Counted from the first letter of the stretch, positions 16,467 to 24,885 are shown. The stretch: 64,000 bases of DNA from RYN-230 sp963768945 (GCA_963768945.1 CAVYJW010000006.1:434001-498000), one strand, 5' to 3'. Numbers and translations: made by a program. The notes: generated by a model from the sequence alone, not told the origin.

Positions 16467-17231
16467 CTACCATTCCAGGACGTACGGAACCCCGGTGGCG
16501 CGAAAGTGCCCCACGTTGATGCACTCGGTGCGGCCGATCCGGGCCCGGCGGGCCAGCGGCTGGTGCACGTGGCCGAACAGGGCGTACCGGGGCTGGGTGC
16601 GGCGGATGTGCTCGAGTACCGCCGTGCTGCCCCGTTCGAGCCGGCGCGCCACGGTGTCGTAGAGCAACTGCGGGACGGCCGGCGGGATGTGCGTGCACAG
16701 CACGTTGACCTCGCCGGTCGCGGTCACCTTGGCCGCGTAGGCGTCCTCGTCGATCTCGTTTGGGGTCCGGTAGGCCGACGGCAGCCCGCCGCCGACGAAC
16801 CCGAAGGTCCAGCCGCCGAGCGTGGCCCGCTGCCCGTCGAGTACCTCGTGCCCGGGTTTGAGGTGCTGCTGCCACAGCGGCGGGATGTCCACGTTGCCGT
16901 AGGTCATGTAGGCGGGCTCGGGCATGGCCGCGAACAGCGCCGCGTACTGGCTTGAGGCAGCGTTCTGGACGTGCCCGGACGGGTCACCCCCCAGCTGGCC
17001 CCACAGCCGCCGGGAGAACTCCCGCGCCTCATCGAACCGCTTGGCCATACGCAGCGCCACGAACGTGCGGGTTGCCTCGGCACCGAACAGGTCGGGAAAG
17101 ATACCCTGCCGGTGGTCGGCGTAGTCGATGAACAACAGCAGGTCACCCAGGCAGATGAAGCCGTCCGCGCCCCCGGCGGCGGCGAGCGCCTCCGCGCGGC
17201 CATGAACATCGCTGACCACGTGCACCCGCAT
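16467..17231 (-). CDS. Calcineurin-like metallophosphoesterase
   Basis: 254 residues from ATG 17231. The metal-binding motifs are in order: SDVHG (D-x-H, near residue 8), LGDLLLF (GD), YGNVD (a GNH[D/E] variant with Val in place of His), CTHIPP and FGHVHQP. The His of GNHD normally helps catalysis, so the Val is noteworthy, although several actinomycete orthologues, as far as I recall, also vary here. The substrate may be a phosphodiester or nucleotide; it cannot be told from sequence. Confidence 0.8.
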   Translation of the reverse strand: MRVHVVSDVHGRAEALAAAGGADGFICLGDLLLFIDYADHRQGIFPDLFGAEATRTFVALRMAKRFDEAREFSRRLWGQLGGDPSGHVQNAASSQYAALFAAMPEPAYMTYGNVDIPPLWQQHLKPGHEVLDGQRATLGGWTFGFVGGGLPSAYRTPNEIDEDAYAAKVTATGEVNVLCTHIPPAVPQLLYDTVARRLERGSTAVLEHIRRTQPRYALFGHVHQPLARRARIGRTECINVGHFRATGVPYVLEW

Positions 17232-17299
17232 GAGGCAACCGTACAAGCCCCGGCCGTTCCCGGGCCGCTCCCGCCCGTCCCGGTCTGGCCCCCGGGATG

Positions 17300-17659
17300 T
17301 CAGTCCGCGGGCCGCCGGAGCGGGTGCTCGAAGTAGCCGCGGGCCCACAAGCCCACCGGCTGATTCGCCAGCGTCTGCGCCATCCACGGGGCGAGCCTGG
17401 TCCCCCCGCCGATCCTGACCGGCGTTCCCCGGCTGAAGTCCGAGCGGACGCTGGGCCCGGTGATGATCCAGCCTTCCTCGCCCACCGCGTTCATGGCCGC
17501 GTAGCGTTCCCCCGGGACGAGGTCGCCCAGTTCCACGACGGAGATGACCCGGGCGTTCATGGCCGTGACCAGGATGCCGATCGTGTGCTCGGGCGGCTGC
17601 TGTTCACTGGGGGCGAGGGCAATGGTGATCAGGGAGCCGTACTCCCATCGCGTGGGCAT
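17300..17659 (-). CDS. Conserved hypothetical protein
   Basis: 119 residues from ATG 17659. A TTG six codons further upstream is also open. It begins MPTRWEYGSL, like many actinomycete proteins whose first strand is a WEY motif, and has alternating strands and a Trp/Tyr-rich end. There are no catalytic motifs, membrane helices or cysteines. I do not recognise its function. Coding appears likely from its position just downstream of the metallophosphoesterase promoter side and from its protein-like composition. Confidence 0.55.
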   Translation of the reverse strand: MPTRWEYGSLITIALAPSEQQPPEHTIGILVTAMNARVISVVELGDLVPGERYAAMNAVGEEGWIITGPSVRSDFSRGTPVRIGGGTRLAPWMAQTLANQPVGLWARGYFEHPLRRPAD

Positions 17660-17891
17660 TCCGACAGATTGCCACAACTGGCGCCCGGACGCCGCCGGCC
17701 TGGATACACCGCACCCGGAGGGGTGTCGGACGCCAGCACGAGGGGAGACGAATGGCGGGGCCGGCGGGCTGGACCAGGCTGGCCACCCCCGGCCGGTAGC
17801 CTGAATCGGCTACCTGTGGATAGCTAGCGGGGGGCCGCCCGGGGTACGGTCCAGTCGTTCACCGGGAACAACATGACCGGCAGGAGCTGTC

Positions 17892-19742
17892 ATGCGTGAA
17901 TACAGGACTCCCGCTGTGGTGGAGGTCGCGCCGTCGGAGAACCTCTCCGACGTGGTCTTCGAGCGCGCGGACCGTGAGCCGCAGGCGGTGATCATGCGCC
18001 GCCAGGCAGCGGACGGCGGACCGCTGTGGCGTGAGGTGGCCGCCGCGCAATTCCGCGACGAGGTCACGGCGCTGGCCAAGGGCTTCATCGCGGCCGGCAT
18101 CGGGCCTGGGGACCGGCTGGCGCTGCTGTCCCGGACCCGGTACGAGTGGACACTCGCGGACTACGCGATCTGGGCGGCCGGCGCGGTCAGCGTCCCCATT
18201 TACGAGACATCCTCGGCCGAGCAGGTCGAGTGGATCCTCAGCGACTCCGGCGCCCGGGCCCTCATCGCGGAGACTCCCGCGCACACGGACACTCTGGCCG
18301 AGGTGCTGGGCAGGCTGCCGACCGTGGAGCGGACCTGGCTGATCGAGGGGGCGGCCGACGACGGGGACGTCGCGGCCAAACCGCTGGACAGCCTGGCGGC
18401 GGAAGGTTCCGCGGTCAGCGACGAGGCAGTCGCCAGGCGCCGGTCGGAACGCGCGGCCACGGACCTGGCCACGATCATCTACACCTCTGGGACCACAGGC
18501 CGCCCCAAGGGATGCGAGCTCACGCACGCGAACTTGCTCGCCGACGTGCGGAACGCGATCGGTGCGCTGCCGGAGATCTTCACCTTGCCCGGGCGCTCGG
18601 CCCTGCTTTTCCTTCCGCTGGCGCATTCCTTCGCGCGCATCATCCAGGTCGGCTGCCTCGAGTCGGGCACCGTCCTGGGGCATACCCCGGATGTCGCGAA
18701 CCTGGTGACCGACCTGGGCAGCTTCCAGCCGACCTTCATCCTGGCCGTCCCGAGGGTGTTCGAGAAGGTGTACAACGGCGCGGAACTGCAGGCCTCGGCG
18801 AGTGCGGCGAAGAGCCGCATCTTCGCCGCGGCGGCACGGGCCGCGATCGAGTGGAGTCAGACGCTGGGTGCCGGGGGACGGGCTGCCCCGGGCCGCCAGG
18901 GCCCGCGGCTGCGGGCCGCGCACGCCGTCTATGACAGGCTCGTCTACAGCAAGCTGCGCGCGGCCACCGGAGGGCGGGTCCAGTACGCCGTGTCCGGAGG
19001 CGCCCCACTTGGCGAACGGCTCGGGCACTTCTTCCGCGGCGCGGGTATCACCGTGCTGGAGGGCTACGGTCTCACCGAGACGAGCCCGGTGGTGTCGGTC
19101 AACCTGCCCAGCCGTAACAAGATCGGCACGGTCGGGCTGCCGGTGCCGGGGGTTACGGTGCGGATCGCGGACGACGGCGAGATCCTCGTGTCCGGGCCGA
19201 ACGTCTTCCCGGGCTACTGGTATAACGAGGCCGCGACCGCAGAGATGATCGACGCTGAGGGCTGGCTGCATAGCGGCGACCTGGGTGAACTCGACGACGA
19301 CGGATACCTGCGGGTGACCGGCCGGAAGAAGGACATCATCGTCACCGCCGGGGGCAAGAACGTGGCCCCGGCTGTCCTGGAGGACCGGCTGCGCGCGCAT
19401 CCGCTGGTCAGCCAGAGCATGGTGGTGGGCGACGGCCGCCCCTACGTCGCCTGCCTGGTGACTCTCGATGAGGAGGCGCTCGAGGCCTGGAAGGGGCGGC
19501 GCCCGAAGCTGGCCTCGGCCAGCCTGGCCGAGCTGGCCGAGAACCCCGACCTGATCGCCGAGATCCAGGCAGCAGTGGACGACGCCAACAAGGCAGTGTC
19601 CCGGGCGGAGTCCATCCGCCGGTTCCGGGTGCTCCCGGTCGATTTCACCGAGCAGGAGGGCTATCTGACGCCGTCACTCAAGGTCCGTCGCGGCGCGGTC
19701 AGCAAGGACTTCGCCGCGGATATCGACGCCCTCTACGCCTGA
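17892..19742 (+). CDS. Long-chain fatty-acid-CoA ligase (FadD15-like)
   Basis: 616 residues from ATG 17892, AGGAG 6 bases upstream. An ANL-superfamily adenylating enzyme. The P-loop is YTSGTTGRPKG (about residue 197), an A5-type GYGLTETSP follows, and the hinge/lid carries GWLHSGDLGELDDDGYLRVTGRKKD with the C-terminal Lys region in GGKNVAPAVLED. It activates long-chain fatty acids to acyl-AMP and then acyl-CoA. There is no signal peptide. Convergent with a mannosyltransferase gene; the pairing with acyltransferase and PIM genes suggests envelope lipid metabolism. Confidence 0.92.
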   Translation: MREYRTPAVVEVAPSENLSDVVFERADREPQAVIMRRQAADGGPLWREVAAAQFRDEVTALAKGFIAAGIGPGDRLALLSRTRYEWTLADYAIWAAGAVSVPIYETSSAEQVEWILSDSGARALIAETPAHTDTLAEVLGRLPTVERTWLIEGAADDGDVAAKPLDSLAAEGSAVSDEAVARRRSERAATDLATIIYTSGTTGRPKGCELTHANLLADVRNAIGALPEIFTLPGRSALLFLPLAHSFARIIQVGCLESGTVLGHTPDVANLVTDLGSFQPTFILAVPRVFEKVYNGAELQASASAAKSRIFAAAARAAIEWSQTLGAGGRAAPGRQGPRLRAAHAVYDRLVYSKLRAATGGRVQYAVSGGAPLGERLGHFFRGAGITVLEGYGLTETSPVVSVNLPSRNKIGTVGLPVPGVTVRIADDGEILVSGPNVFPGYWYNEAATAEMIDAEGWLHSGDLGELDDDGYLRVTGRKKDIIVTAGGKNVAPAVLEDRLRAHPLVSQSMVVGDGRPYVACLVTLDEEALEAWKGRRPKLASASLAELAENPDLIAEIQAAVDDANKAVSRAESIRRFRVLPVDFTEQEGYLTPSLKVRRGAVSKDFAADIDALYA

Positions 19743-19781
19743 CGAGCGGCCGCGGCTGGCGGGCACGGCCGGGCTGGCCTG

Positions 19782-19859
19782 CGGCCCGGTGCAGCGGGCC
19801 AGTGCAGCGGCCCGGTGCAGCGGCCCAGTGCAGCCGGCCAGCGCAGCCGCCCAGCGCGC
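19782..19859. repeat. 13-bp tandem repeat, six units
   Basis: Six consecutive 13-base units of the type CGGCCCGGTGCAG, with two exact copies (19782 and 19808) and point variants, fill most of the 135-base spacer between the convergent fadD-like and mannosyltransferase genes. Confidence 0.85.
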
Positions 19860-19876
19860 CGCCGCACGTGCGGCGG
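19859..19876. terminator. 18-bp perfect palindrome at the 3' end of the mannosyltransferase
   Basis: CCGCCGCACGTGCGGCGG is a perfect palindrome just outside the stop codon of the minus-strand gene. It could act as a terminator for either convergent gene, or as a protein site; it has no loop or U-tract, so the terminator call is tentative. Confidence 0.4.
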
Positions 19877-19877
19877 G

Positions 19878-21002
19878 TCAGCCCGCCAGGATCTGCTCCA
19901 GCCGCCGGGCCACCAGGTCCCAGCGCCATTCACGGTCCACCCAGGCCAGCCCTTTCTCGCCCATGGCCCGGGCTCCGGCGGGGTCGGCGAGCAGCTCGGT
20001 GAGCCGCGCCGCAAGGGCCGTCACGTCGCGCCCCGGGACCACGTAGCCGGTCTCGCCGCTGAGGACCGCGTCGGGCGCGCCCCCGGAGTCGCCCGCGATG
20101 ACCGGCAGTCCGGTCGCGGAGGCCTCCAGGTAGACGATGCCCAGGCCCTCGACGTCGAGGCCGCGGCGACGGGTGCGGCAGGGCATCGCGAACACGTCGC
20201 CCGCGTCGTAGTAGGCGGGCAGTTCCCCGTCCGGCACCTGGCCGGTGAACACGACCGAATCCGCGACGCCGAGCTCGCGGGCGAGCTGGCGCAGGCGTCC
20301 GGTGGCCGGGCCGCTGCCGACCAGCAGGAGGACCGGATCACCCGCCGCGCGGACGAGTGGCCAAGCCCGGATGAGGGTGTCCTGGCCTTTGCGCTTGACC
20401 AGCCGGGATACGCAGACCACCACGGGCCGCCCGGCCAGGCCGAGCCGGTCACGGATGGCGGCGCCGCCCGCACCCGGGTGAAACGCCGCGGTGTCCACGC
20501 CCGGGGCCAGCCGGGCCATCCGGGCTGCCGCCGCGGGCGACAGGGCGCGGGCCAGGCGAACCCGGAAGTACTCGCCGAGGTAGGTGACGACGTCAACCGA
20601 GTTACCAATCCGGCGCAGCAGGCTGCGGGCGACCGGCAGCGCCGCCCAGCCCGCCTCGTGGCCATGGGTCAGGGCGACGATCCGCCGGGCTCCGGCCGCG
20701 CGGAGCGCGGGAGCCAGCAACCCCAGCGGCGCGGCCGCGCCGAACAACACGGTGTCACAGCCGTGCTCGGTCAGGGCCTGGACCGCGCGGCGGCGCACCG
20801 AGGGCACCGGCAGCATCAGCGAGGTGGGATGGCGCAGAACCGTGAACGGCTGCCGCCCGTCGAAGTCGGCGGCGCCCTCCCAGGCGGGGGCGTACACGAC
20901 GACCTCGCCGGGAGGCAGGCGCAGGGCCAGGGCGTGCACGAACGACTGGATGCCGCCGGCCCGCGGCGGGAAGTCATTGGTGACGATTAGCAGCTTGGGC
21001 AT
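19878..21002 (-). CDS. GT4-family mannosyltransferase, PimB'-like
   Basis: 374 residues from ATG 21002; an ATG 11 codons upstream is possible but extends beyond the family N-terminus. A GT-B glycosyltransferase: the N-terminal NDFPPRAGGIQSF glycine loop, GVDTAAFHPG at the domain hinge, CVSRLVKRKGQDTLI, and the nucleotide-sugar site EGLGIVYLEASATGLPVI. These motifs match the GDP-mannose-dependent phosphatidylinositol mannosyltransferases PimB' of corynebacteria and mycobacteria. It would act on the cytoplasmic face of the membrane in PIM/lipoglycan synthesis. Specificity is inferred from similarity only. Confidence 0.8.
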   Translation of the reverse strand: MPKLLIVTNDFPPRAGGIQSFVHALALRLPPGEVVVYAPAWEGAADFDGRQPFTVLRHPTSLMLPVPSVRRRAVQALTEHGCDTVLFGAAAPLGLLAPALRAAGARRIVALTHGHEAGWAALPVARSLLRRIGNSVDVVTYLGEYFRVRLARALSPAAAARMARLAPGVDTAAFHPGAGGAAIRDRLGLAGRPVVVCVSRLVKRKGQDTLIRAWPLVRAAGDPVLLLVGSGPATGRLRQLARELGVADSVVFTGQVPDGELPAYYDAGDVFAMPCRTRRRGLDVEGLGIVYLEASATGLPVIAGDSGGAPDAVLSGETGYVVPGRDVTALAARLTELLADPAGARAMGEKGLAWVDREWRWDLVARRLEQILAG

Positions 21003-21185
21003 CTGGAGGTGATCATATCCGGCGGTCCCTGACATGCTCCCAGGCTCGTCATCTGGAAACGGCAGACGCCAGCATCGGCCTTTCGCGATCGTGATGTGGC
21101 TCGCTGAGGCTGATCCTGGCTGGTGATTTCAGTGCCCGGGCGCCGGGCTGGCCACGGAGTCGCGGCCAGCAGGAACCCGGATAGC

Positions 21186-21223
21186 CGTAGGCGGGCCGGT
21201 AATCGTTCCCCGGCCCGCCTACG
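21186..21223 (-). terminator. Strong intrinsic-type terminator of the NlpC/P60 gene
   Basis: A perfect 14-bp stem (CGTAGGCGGGCCGG at 21186-21199 with its complement at 21210-21223) encloses the 10-base loop 21200-21209. It begins 28 bases beyond the stop codon of the minus-strand hydrolase gene. No U-tract. Confidence 0.8.
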
Positions 21224-21250
21224 CCATGTATGCGCTGTCCGCCAGAAGGG

Positions 21251-22321
21251 TCAGGGCCTCGCGGCGCTGTCCAGGTTGGCGGAGTACCAGCCGGACAGCG
21301 GCACCTTCTCCACGTCCTCGCCGGTCTGCGGCGCGTCGATCAGGTAGCCGCCCCCGACGTACATGCCCACATGGCCATCACCGTCGAAGAAGAGCAGATC
21401 GCCGGGCTCCAGGTCGTTGGTGGAGACGGCCGGAAGGGCCGCCACCTGCTCGTACGTGGTGCGCGGGATCGCGACCCCGGCGGAGGCCCAGGCCGCCTGG
21501 ACGAGCCCGGAGCAGTCGAACGTATTCGGCCCGGTCGCTCCGTATACGTAGGGATCACCCAGCTTGGAGTAGGCGTAGGCCACGGCCTGGCCCGCGGCGC
21601 CGCTCACCGGGACGTTGTCCGTCGCCTTTGTGCTGCCGCCGACGCCGGGCGTGGTCGTGGCGGCCACCGTCTGCTGCTGCTGCGCGGTGAGCGTGGCCAG
21701 CATGGCCTTCTTCTGGGCCAGCGACTTGCCGATCGACTTCTTGCGGGCCAGGCGCTGCGCGTCGAGGCTCGCGATTCCCTGCTCGGTCCGCCGGGCGGTG
21801 AGCTGTGCACTCTGGAGCTGTTGGGCCGCCTGGATGAACTCGTTCACCTGAGCGGACCGGTCGCTCGACAGCTGCAGCAGCACCGACGCCTGGCTGAGCA
21901 CGGCCTGGGGGTTGTCGGAGGTCAGCAGGGCGCCCATGGACGTCATGGTGCCGTTCTCGTAGGCGGTCGAGGCGATGGCCGCGATCTGGCTGCGCATCGA
22001 CTCGAACTTGGCCTGGTCCGTCCTGACCTCTCGGTTGACCAGGGCGAGGCGCTGCTTAGCGTTGCTGAGCTGCTGCTCCGACTGGTCGTACATCTGGACC
22101 GCCTGGTCCTCTTCAGAGGTGAGCCGGTTCACCGACTTCTGGACCTGGCCGACGGTGGGCTTCGGCGCGGCTCCGGCGGAACCGGTGAATGTGGCCAGGG
22201 CCCCGGCGGCGGCCACGGTGGCCCCGATGGCCAGCCCGCGGCGCAACACCGACTTGCCCCGGACTGACATGCGCGAGCGCGCAGGCTCGGCAACTGGACG
22301 CGTACTCACGTACGTGATCAC
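21251..22321 (-). CDS. Secreted NlpC/P60 peptidoglycan endopeptidase (RipA-like)
   Basis: 356 residues. A basic N-terminus and hydrophobic segment (about 25-50, ending SAGA-A) form a signal peptide. A long coiled coil follows (about 55-215), then an NlpC/P60 domain (about 240-350) with Cys270 in FDCSGLV, His317 in GHVGMYV and Asp329 in LIDAPQTG as the likely catalytic set. The third residue is usually His; acidic residues occur in RipA-type enzymes. It cleaves peptide stems during growth and division. The start is ambiguous: GTG 22321 is very close to AAGGAG, and GTG 22309 is 13 bases from it. A c-di-AMP riboswitch leader precedes it. Confidence 0.88.
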   Translation of the reverse strand: MITYVSTRPVAEPARSRMSVRGKSVLRRGLAIGATVAAAGALATFTGSAGAAPKPTVGQVQKSVNRLTSEEDQAVQMYDQSEQQLSNAKQRLALVNREVRTDQAKFESMRSQIAAIASTAYENGTMTSMGALLTSDNPQAVLSQASVLLQLSSDRSAQVNEFIQAAQQLQSAQLTARRTEQGIASLDAQRLARKKSIGKSLAQKKAMLATLTAQQQQTVAATTTPGVGGSTKATDNVPVSGAAGQAVAYAYSKLGDPYVYGATGPNTFDCSGLVQAAWASAGVAIPRTTYEQVAALPAVSTNDLEPGDLLFFDGDGHVGMYVGGGYLIDAPQTGEDVEKVPLSGWYSANLDSAARP

Positions 22322-22336
22322 GCTCCTTCTTCCACT

Positions 22337-22556
22337 CCGCCTACCGGGTGAGCTGACGGGTTCGGGCTGTGGAAGATGCCCTACGGCCGGGTCACGGTAG
22401 GGCCGACCGCATCGCGATGACTGCGGTGCGGCAAACCATTGCGCAACCTGGCCGATTCACCCCTGAAGGACTCTGGTCCAGGGTTGGTCCCGGGACAGTC
22501 CTCCGGTGGGTCCCCGGCTCTCCGGCTGGCCGTTGCCAGCGCGAAGACTCGGCGGT
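22337..22556 (-). ncRNA. c-di-AMP riboswitch (ydaO/yuaA class) in the NlpC/P60 leader
   Basis: On the minus strand the 5' leader carries, in order, the conserved pieces of the ydaO/yuaA riboswitch: GCCGAGTC with its hairpin (complement at 22535-22553), CCGGGGACCCA (near 22506-22516), AGGGGTGAATCGGCC (22450-22464), and the closing block CCCGAACCCGTCAGCTCACC followed by GGTAGGCGG (22337-22366). The closing block is nearly identical to the Bacillus example I remember. The element ends about 15 bases before the start codon. In actinomycetes this class regulates cell-wall hydrolases and resuscitation factors and switches them off when c-di-AMP binds. Boundaries are approximate. Confidence 0.9.
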
Positions 22557-22833
22557 GGCCGGTCGCCGTCACCAAAGTGGTGGCTGGGGAGCGAACCGAC
22601 CGGGGCTGACACTAGTGAAGGCCACCAGGGGAATTCAACCGCTTCGCGAACTCCCGTGACCTGCTTGACCATCGCCAGGCGTTTCTGTTCCCGCAGATTG
22701 CCTACCGGGCCGGGGTTCCAGCCGCCGCAGCCGGGGCCGGCGCGGCGGGCCTTCCCCAGCATGCGGGCGTGTCCCGGTCAGAACGCGGGGCGTCCTCGGC
22801 AGGGCCGGGCGGTGTCCCGTCAGGGCGGGTCTT

Positions 22834-22873
22834 TGTCCCCTGGGGTGCGGGCGTGTCCCCTGGGGTGCGGGCG
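22834..22873. repeat. 20-bp perfect tandem duplication in a repeat-like spacer
   Basis: TGTCCCCTGGGGTGCGGGCG occurs twice head to tail, and degenerate copies (GCGGGCGTGTCC...) extend from about 22762 to 22885. The units are partly self-complementary (CCCCTGGGG). The stretch 22561-22905 holds no convincing gene; the promoter for the riboswitch transcript should lie in its left part, but I cannot place it. Confidence 0.75.
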
Positions 22874-22905
22874 TGTCCTGGTCACGGTGCGTGCCTGTCC
22901 CAGTC

Positions 22906-23094
22906 TCAGGACGCTTTAGCCGACGGGCTCAGCAGGAGCGGCGAGACCAGCCGCGCGTCGGCGAGGACACGGAGCGCCCGCCGCTCGGCGGGATCGAGAT
23001 CGGCCACCGGCTCCCCGTCGGCGAGCAGGGCGGTGACAACGCAGTCCGGGCAGGCGATGTCGCGCATTTCACAGCGGTCACATTCGATCAGCAT
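22906..23094 (-). CDS. Small zinc-knuckle protein
   Basis: 62 residues from ATG 23094 behind an excellent GGAGGAG ribosome site. The N-terminus has CDRCEMRDIACPDCVV, two CxxC pairs that could coordinate one zinc, followed by an ERRALRVLADARLV helix. Proteins of this length and pattern are widespread in actinomycetes next to the NlpC/P60 gene. Function unknown; it may mediate protein contacts. Confidence 0.8.
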   Translation of the reverse strand: MLIECDRCEMRDIACPDCVVTALLADGEPVADLDPAERRALRVLADARLVSPLLLSPSAKAS

Positions 23095-23224
23095 CTCTCC
23101 TCCTCATGGTTGGCTCCCGCCGGACGGGCCGGTGGTCGCGGCACCCGCCGAGGGGTGCATCGAGGCTCACGCTAGGCGGGGGTACTGACACTCCGGCCGC
23201 AGACGAGCCTGGGATGATGCCGGC

Positions 23225-23968
23225 ATGCCTGATGACGACCGCAGCGCAGCCCAGCATCGGCGGCAGGCCTCGTCGTTCGGCGCCGCCGCAGCCGCCTACG
23301 AGCGGGGCCGGCCGCCGTATCCTCCCGAAGCGGTCGACTGGCTGCTGCCGGAGGGCGCGTCGCGGGTGCTCGACCTGGGGGCGGGCACCGGGAAGCTCAC
23401 CCGTCAGCTCAGCGACCGCGGCCTGGACGTGATCGCCGTGGAGCCCTCCGCGGGCATGCGGGAGCAGCTGACGCGCGCGGTGCCGGGTGTTCCCGTGCAC
23501 GCGGGGTCGGCGGAGGAGATCCCGCTGGCCGACGGCTCCGTCGACGCGGTGCTGGTCGCCCAGGCGTGGCACTGGGTGGACCGCGGCCGCGCGGTACGGG
23601 AGGCGGCGCGCGTACTCGTCCCGGGCGGCCGGCTCGGCCTGGTGTGGAACATCCGGGACGAGCGGGAGGAATGGGTAGCCGAGCTGGGCCGCATCCTGCA
23701 CGACCCGGGCGAGCACCGCGAGGAGGACCGCGGGATCATCGGGCCCCCGTTCGGGCCCGTCGAGCGCCGGGACGTGGAGTGGAAGCACCGGCTCAGCCTG
23801 GACGAGCTCATCGACCTCGCAGGCTCGCGCAGCTATGTGATCACGATGCCGGATGACCAGCGGGCCGCGGTGCTGGCCGGGGTACGGCGCCTGGCCGGCC
23901 GGGCTGGGTCCGGCGAGCTGCTGCTCCCTTATGTGACAGAGTGCTACCGCGCCCAGCTCGACAGCTAG
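23225..23968 (+). CDS. Class I SAM-dependent methyltransferase
   Basis: 247 residues. Rossmann-fold methyltransferase (methyltransf_11/UbiE-like) with motif I LDLGAGTGKLT near residue 49, acidic motif VIAVEPSAGM, motif II DAVLVAQAWHWVD, and ARVLVPGGRLGLVW as motif III. The N-terminal SFGAAAAAYERGRPPYP is typical of the small-molecule subgroup. The ribosome site is weak. The methyl acceptor is unknown and no pathway partner is adjacent. Confidence 0.85.
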   Translation: MPDDDRSAAQHRRQASSFGAAAAAYERGRPPYPPEAVDWLLPEGASRVLDLGAGTGKLTRQLSDRGLDVIAVEPSAGMREQLTRAVPGVPVHAGSAEEIPLADGSVDAVLVAQAWHWVDRGRAVREAARVLVPGGRLGLVWNIRDEREEWVAELGRILHDPGEHREEDRGIIGPPFGPVERRDVEWKHRLSLDELIDLAGSRSYVITMPDDQRAAVLAGVRRLAGRAGSGELLLPYVTECYRAQLDS

Positions 23969-24025
23969 CCCGGTGCGCCGGCGTGCCCCAGCCGGAGTGT
24001 CGGTAGCGCGGCATACCGTGACAGC

Positions 24026-24790
24026 GTGATCATGCTTGACAGGTCGGTGCGGCGCCGGTTTTCGCGGCGCCGGGTTTTGCGGCGCTGGGTTTTGCGGCGC
24101 TGGGTTTTGCCGCGCGGGCGCCTGCGCCACCCGTGGACCCCCGGCATCCGGCGGCGGCCGCTCGGCACGCTGGATTTCGTCGTGGTCAACGTGGAGACCA
24201 CGGGCTGGTCACCGGCTGCGGACGGCATCACCGAGATCGGTGCGGTCCGCATCAGCGGCGGGCAGGTCCGGGCGGAGTTCGCCGCCCTGGTCAACCCGGG
24301 CCGGCTCATCCCGGCAGACATCGTCGCCCTGACCGGCATCACCGAGGCTATGGTCGCTGAGGCTCCCCCGGTCAGCGCGGTCCTCCCCGGTTTCCTGGAC
24401 TTCGCCCGCGGGGCGGTGCTCACCGCGCACAACGCCCCCTTCGACGTCGGCTTCCTGAGTGCGGCGTGCGAGGCCATCGGGCGGCGCTGGCCCGCCCCGC
24501 CGGTGCTGGACACGGTCACACTGGCCCGGCTGCTGCTCACCGAGGACGAGGTGCCGAACTGCAAGCTGGCCACGCTGGCGGACTTCTTCGGAGCGCCCGC
24601 CCGCCCGAACCACCGCGCGCTAGCCGACGCCCGGGCTACCGCGGCGGTGCTGGCGGCCCTGCTGGACCGGCTGCCTGCGGCGGGCGTTCGGACGCTCGCC
24701 CAGCTCAGCGCTGCGGAACGGGCCGCCGCGCGGCGGGCTGCTCCCCGGCTCGCCCCCGCTGGCGTGGACGGTCCGCGGGTCCGCCGCTGA
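24026..24790 (+). CDS. DEDDh exonuclease-fold protein with Asp-to-Asn change in motif I
   Basis: About 254 residues, GTG 24026 or ATG 24032. RNase-T/DnaQ fold: motif I reads VVNVETTG where active members have VVDVETTG, so the first metal-binding Asp is Asn (codon AAC at 24187-24189). Motif II TAHNAPFDVGFL and motif III HRALADARAT are intact. The C-terminal part has an Ala/Arg-rich tail. The first 40 residues are Arg/Trp-rich and encoded by a 15-bp tandem repeat (RRVLRRWVLRRWVLP), unlike any exonuclease N-terminus I know, so translation may begin later. Loss of one carboxylate usually cripples two-metal catalysis; the protein may be inactive or only bind nucleic acid. Confidence 0.8.
   Translation: MIMLDRSVRRRFSRRRVLRRWVLRRWVLPRGRLRHPWTPGIRRRPLGTLDFVVVNVETTGWSPAADGITEIGAVRISGGQVRAEFAALVNPGRLIPADIVALTGITEAMVAEAPPVSAVLPGFLDFARGAVLTAHNAPFDVGFLSAACEAIGRRWPAPPVLDTVTLARLLLTEDEVPNCKLATLADFFGAPARPNHRALADARATAAVLAALLDRLPAAGVRTLAQLSAAERAAARRAAPRLAPAGVDGPRVRR
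24049..24108. repeat. 15-bp tandem repeat inside the exonuclease-like gene start
   Basis: Four units of the GCGGCGCTGGGTTTT type; the last two are identical and the first two differ at one or two positions. The 15-base period keeps the reading frame and encodes a five-residue RRWVL repeat. Confidence 0.85.
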
Positions 24791-24885
24791 GCAGCGGTAC
24801 GCTACGCCGGGCAGGCAGGCCGCACGTGACAGGCCGCAAAGGCAGGCCGAGAGCAGCCCAGGTGCAGGCCTTAAGGAGGCGGCAG

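Noticed and set aside
22834..22885. CRISPR-like direct repeats
   Set aside because: Only two exact adjoining copies without spacers; it is a tandem duplication, and no cas genes are present.
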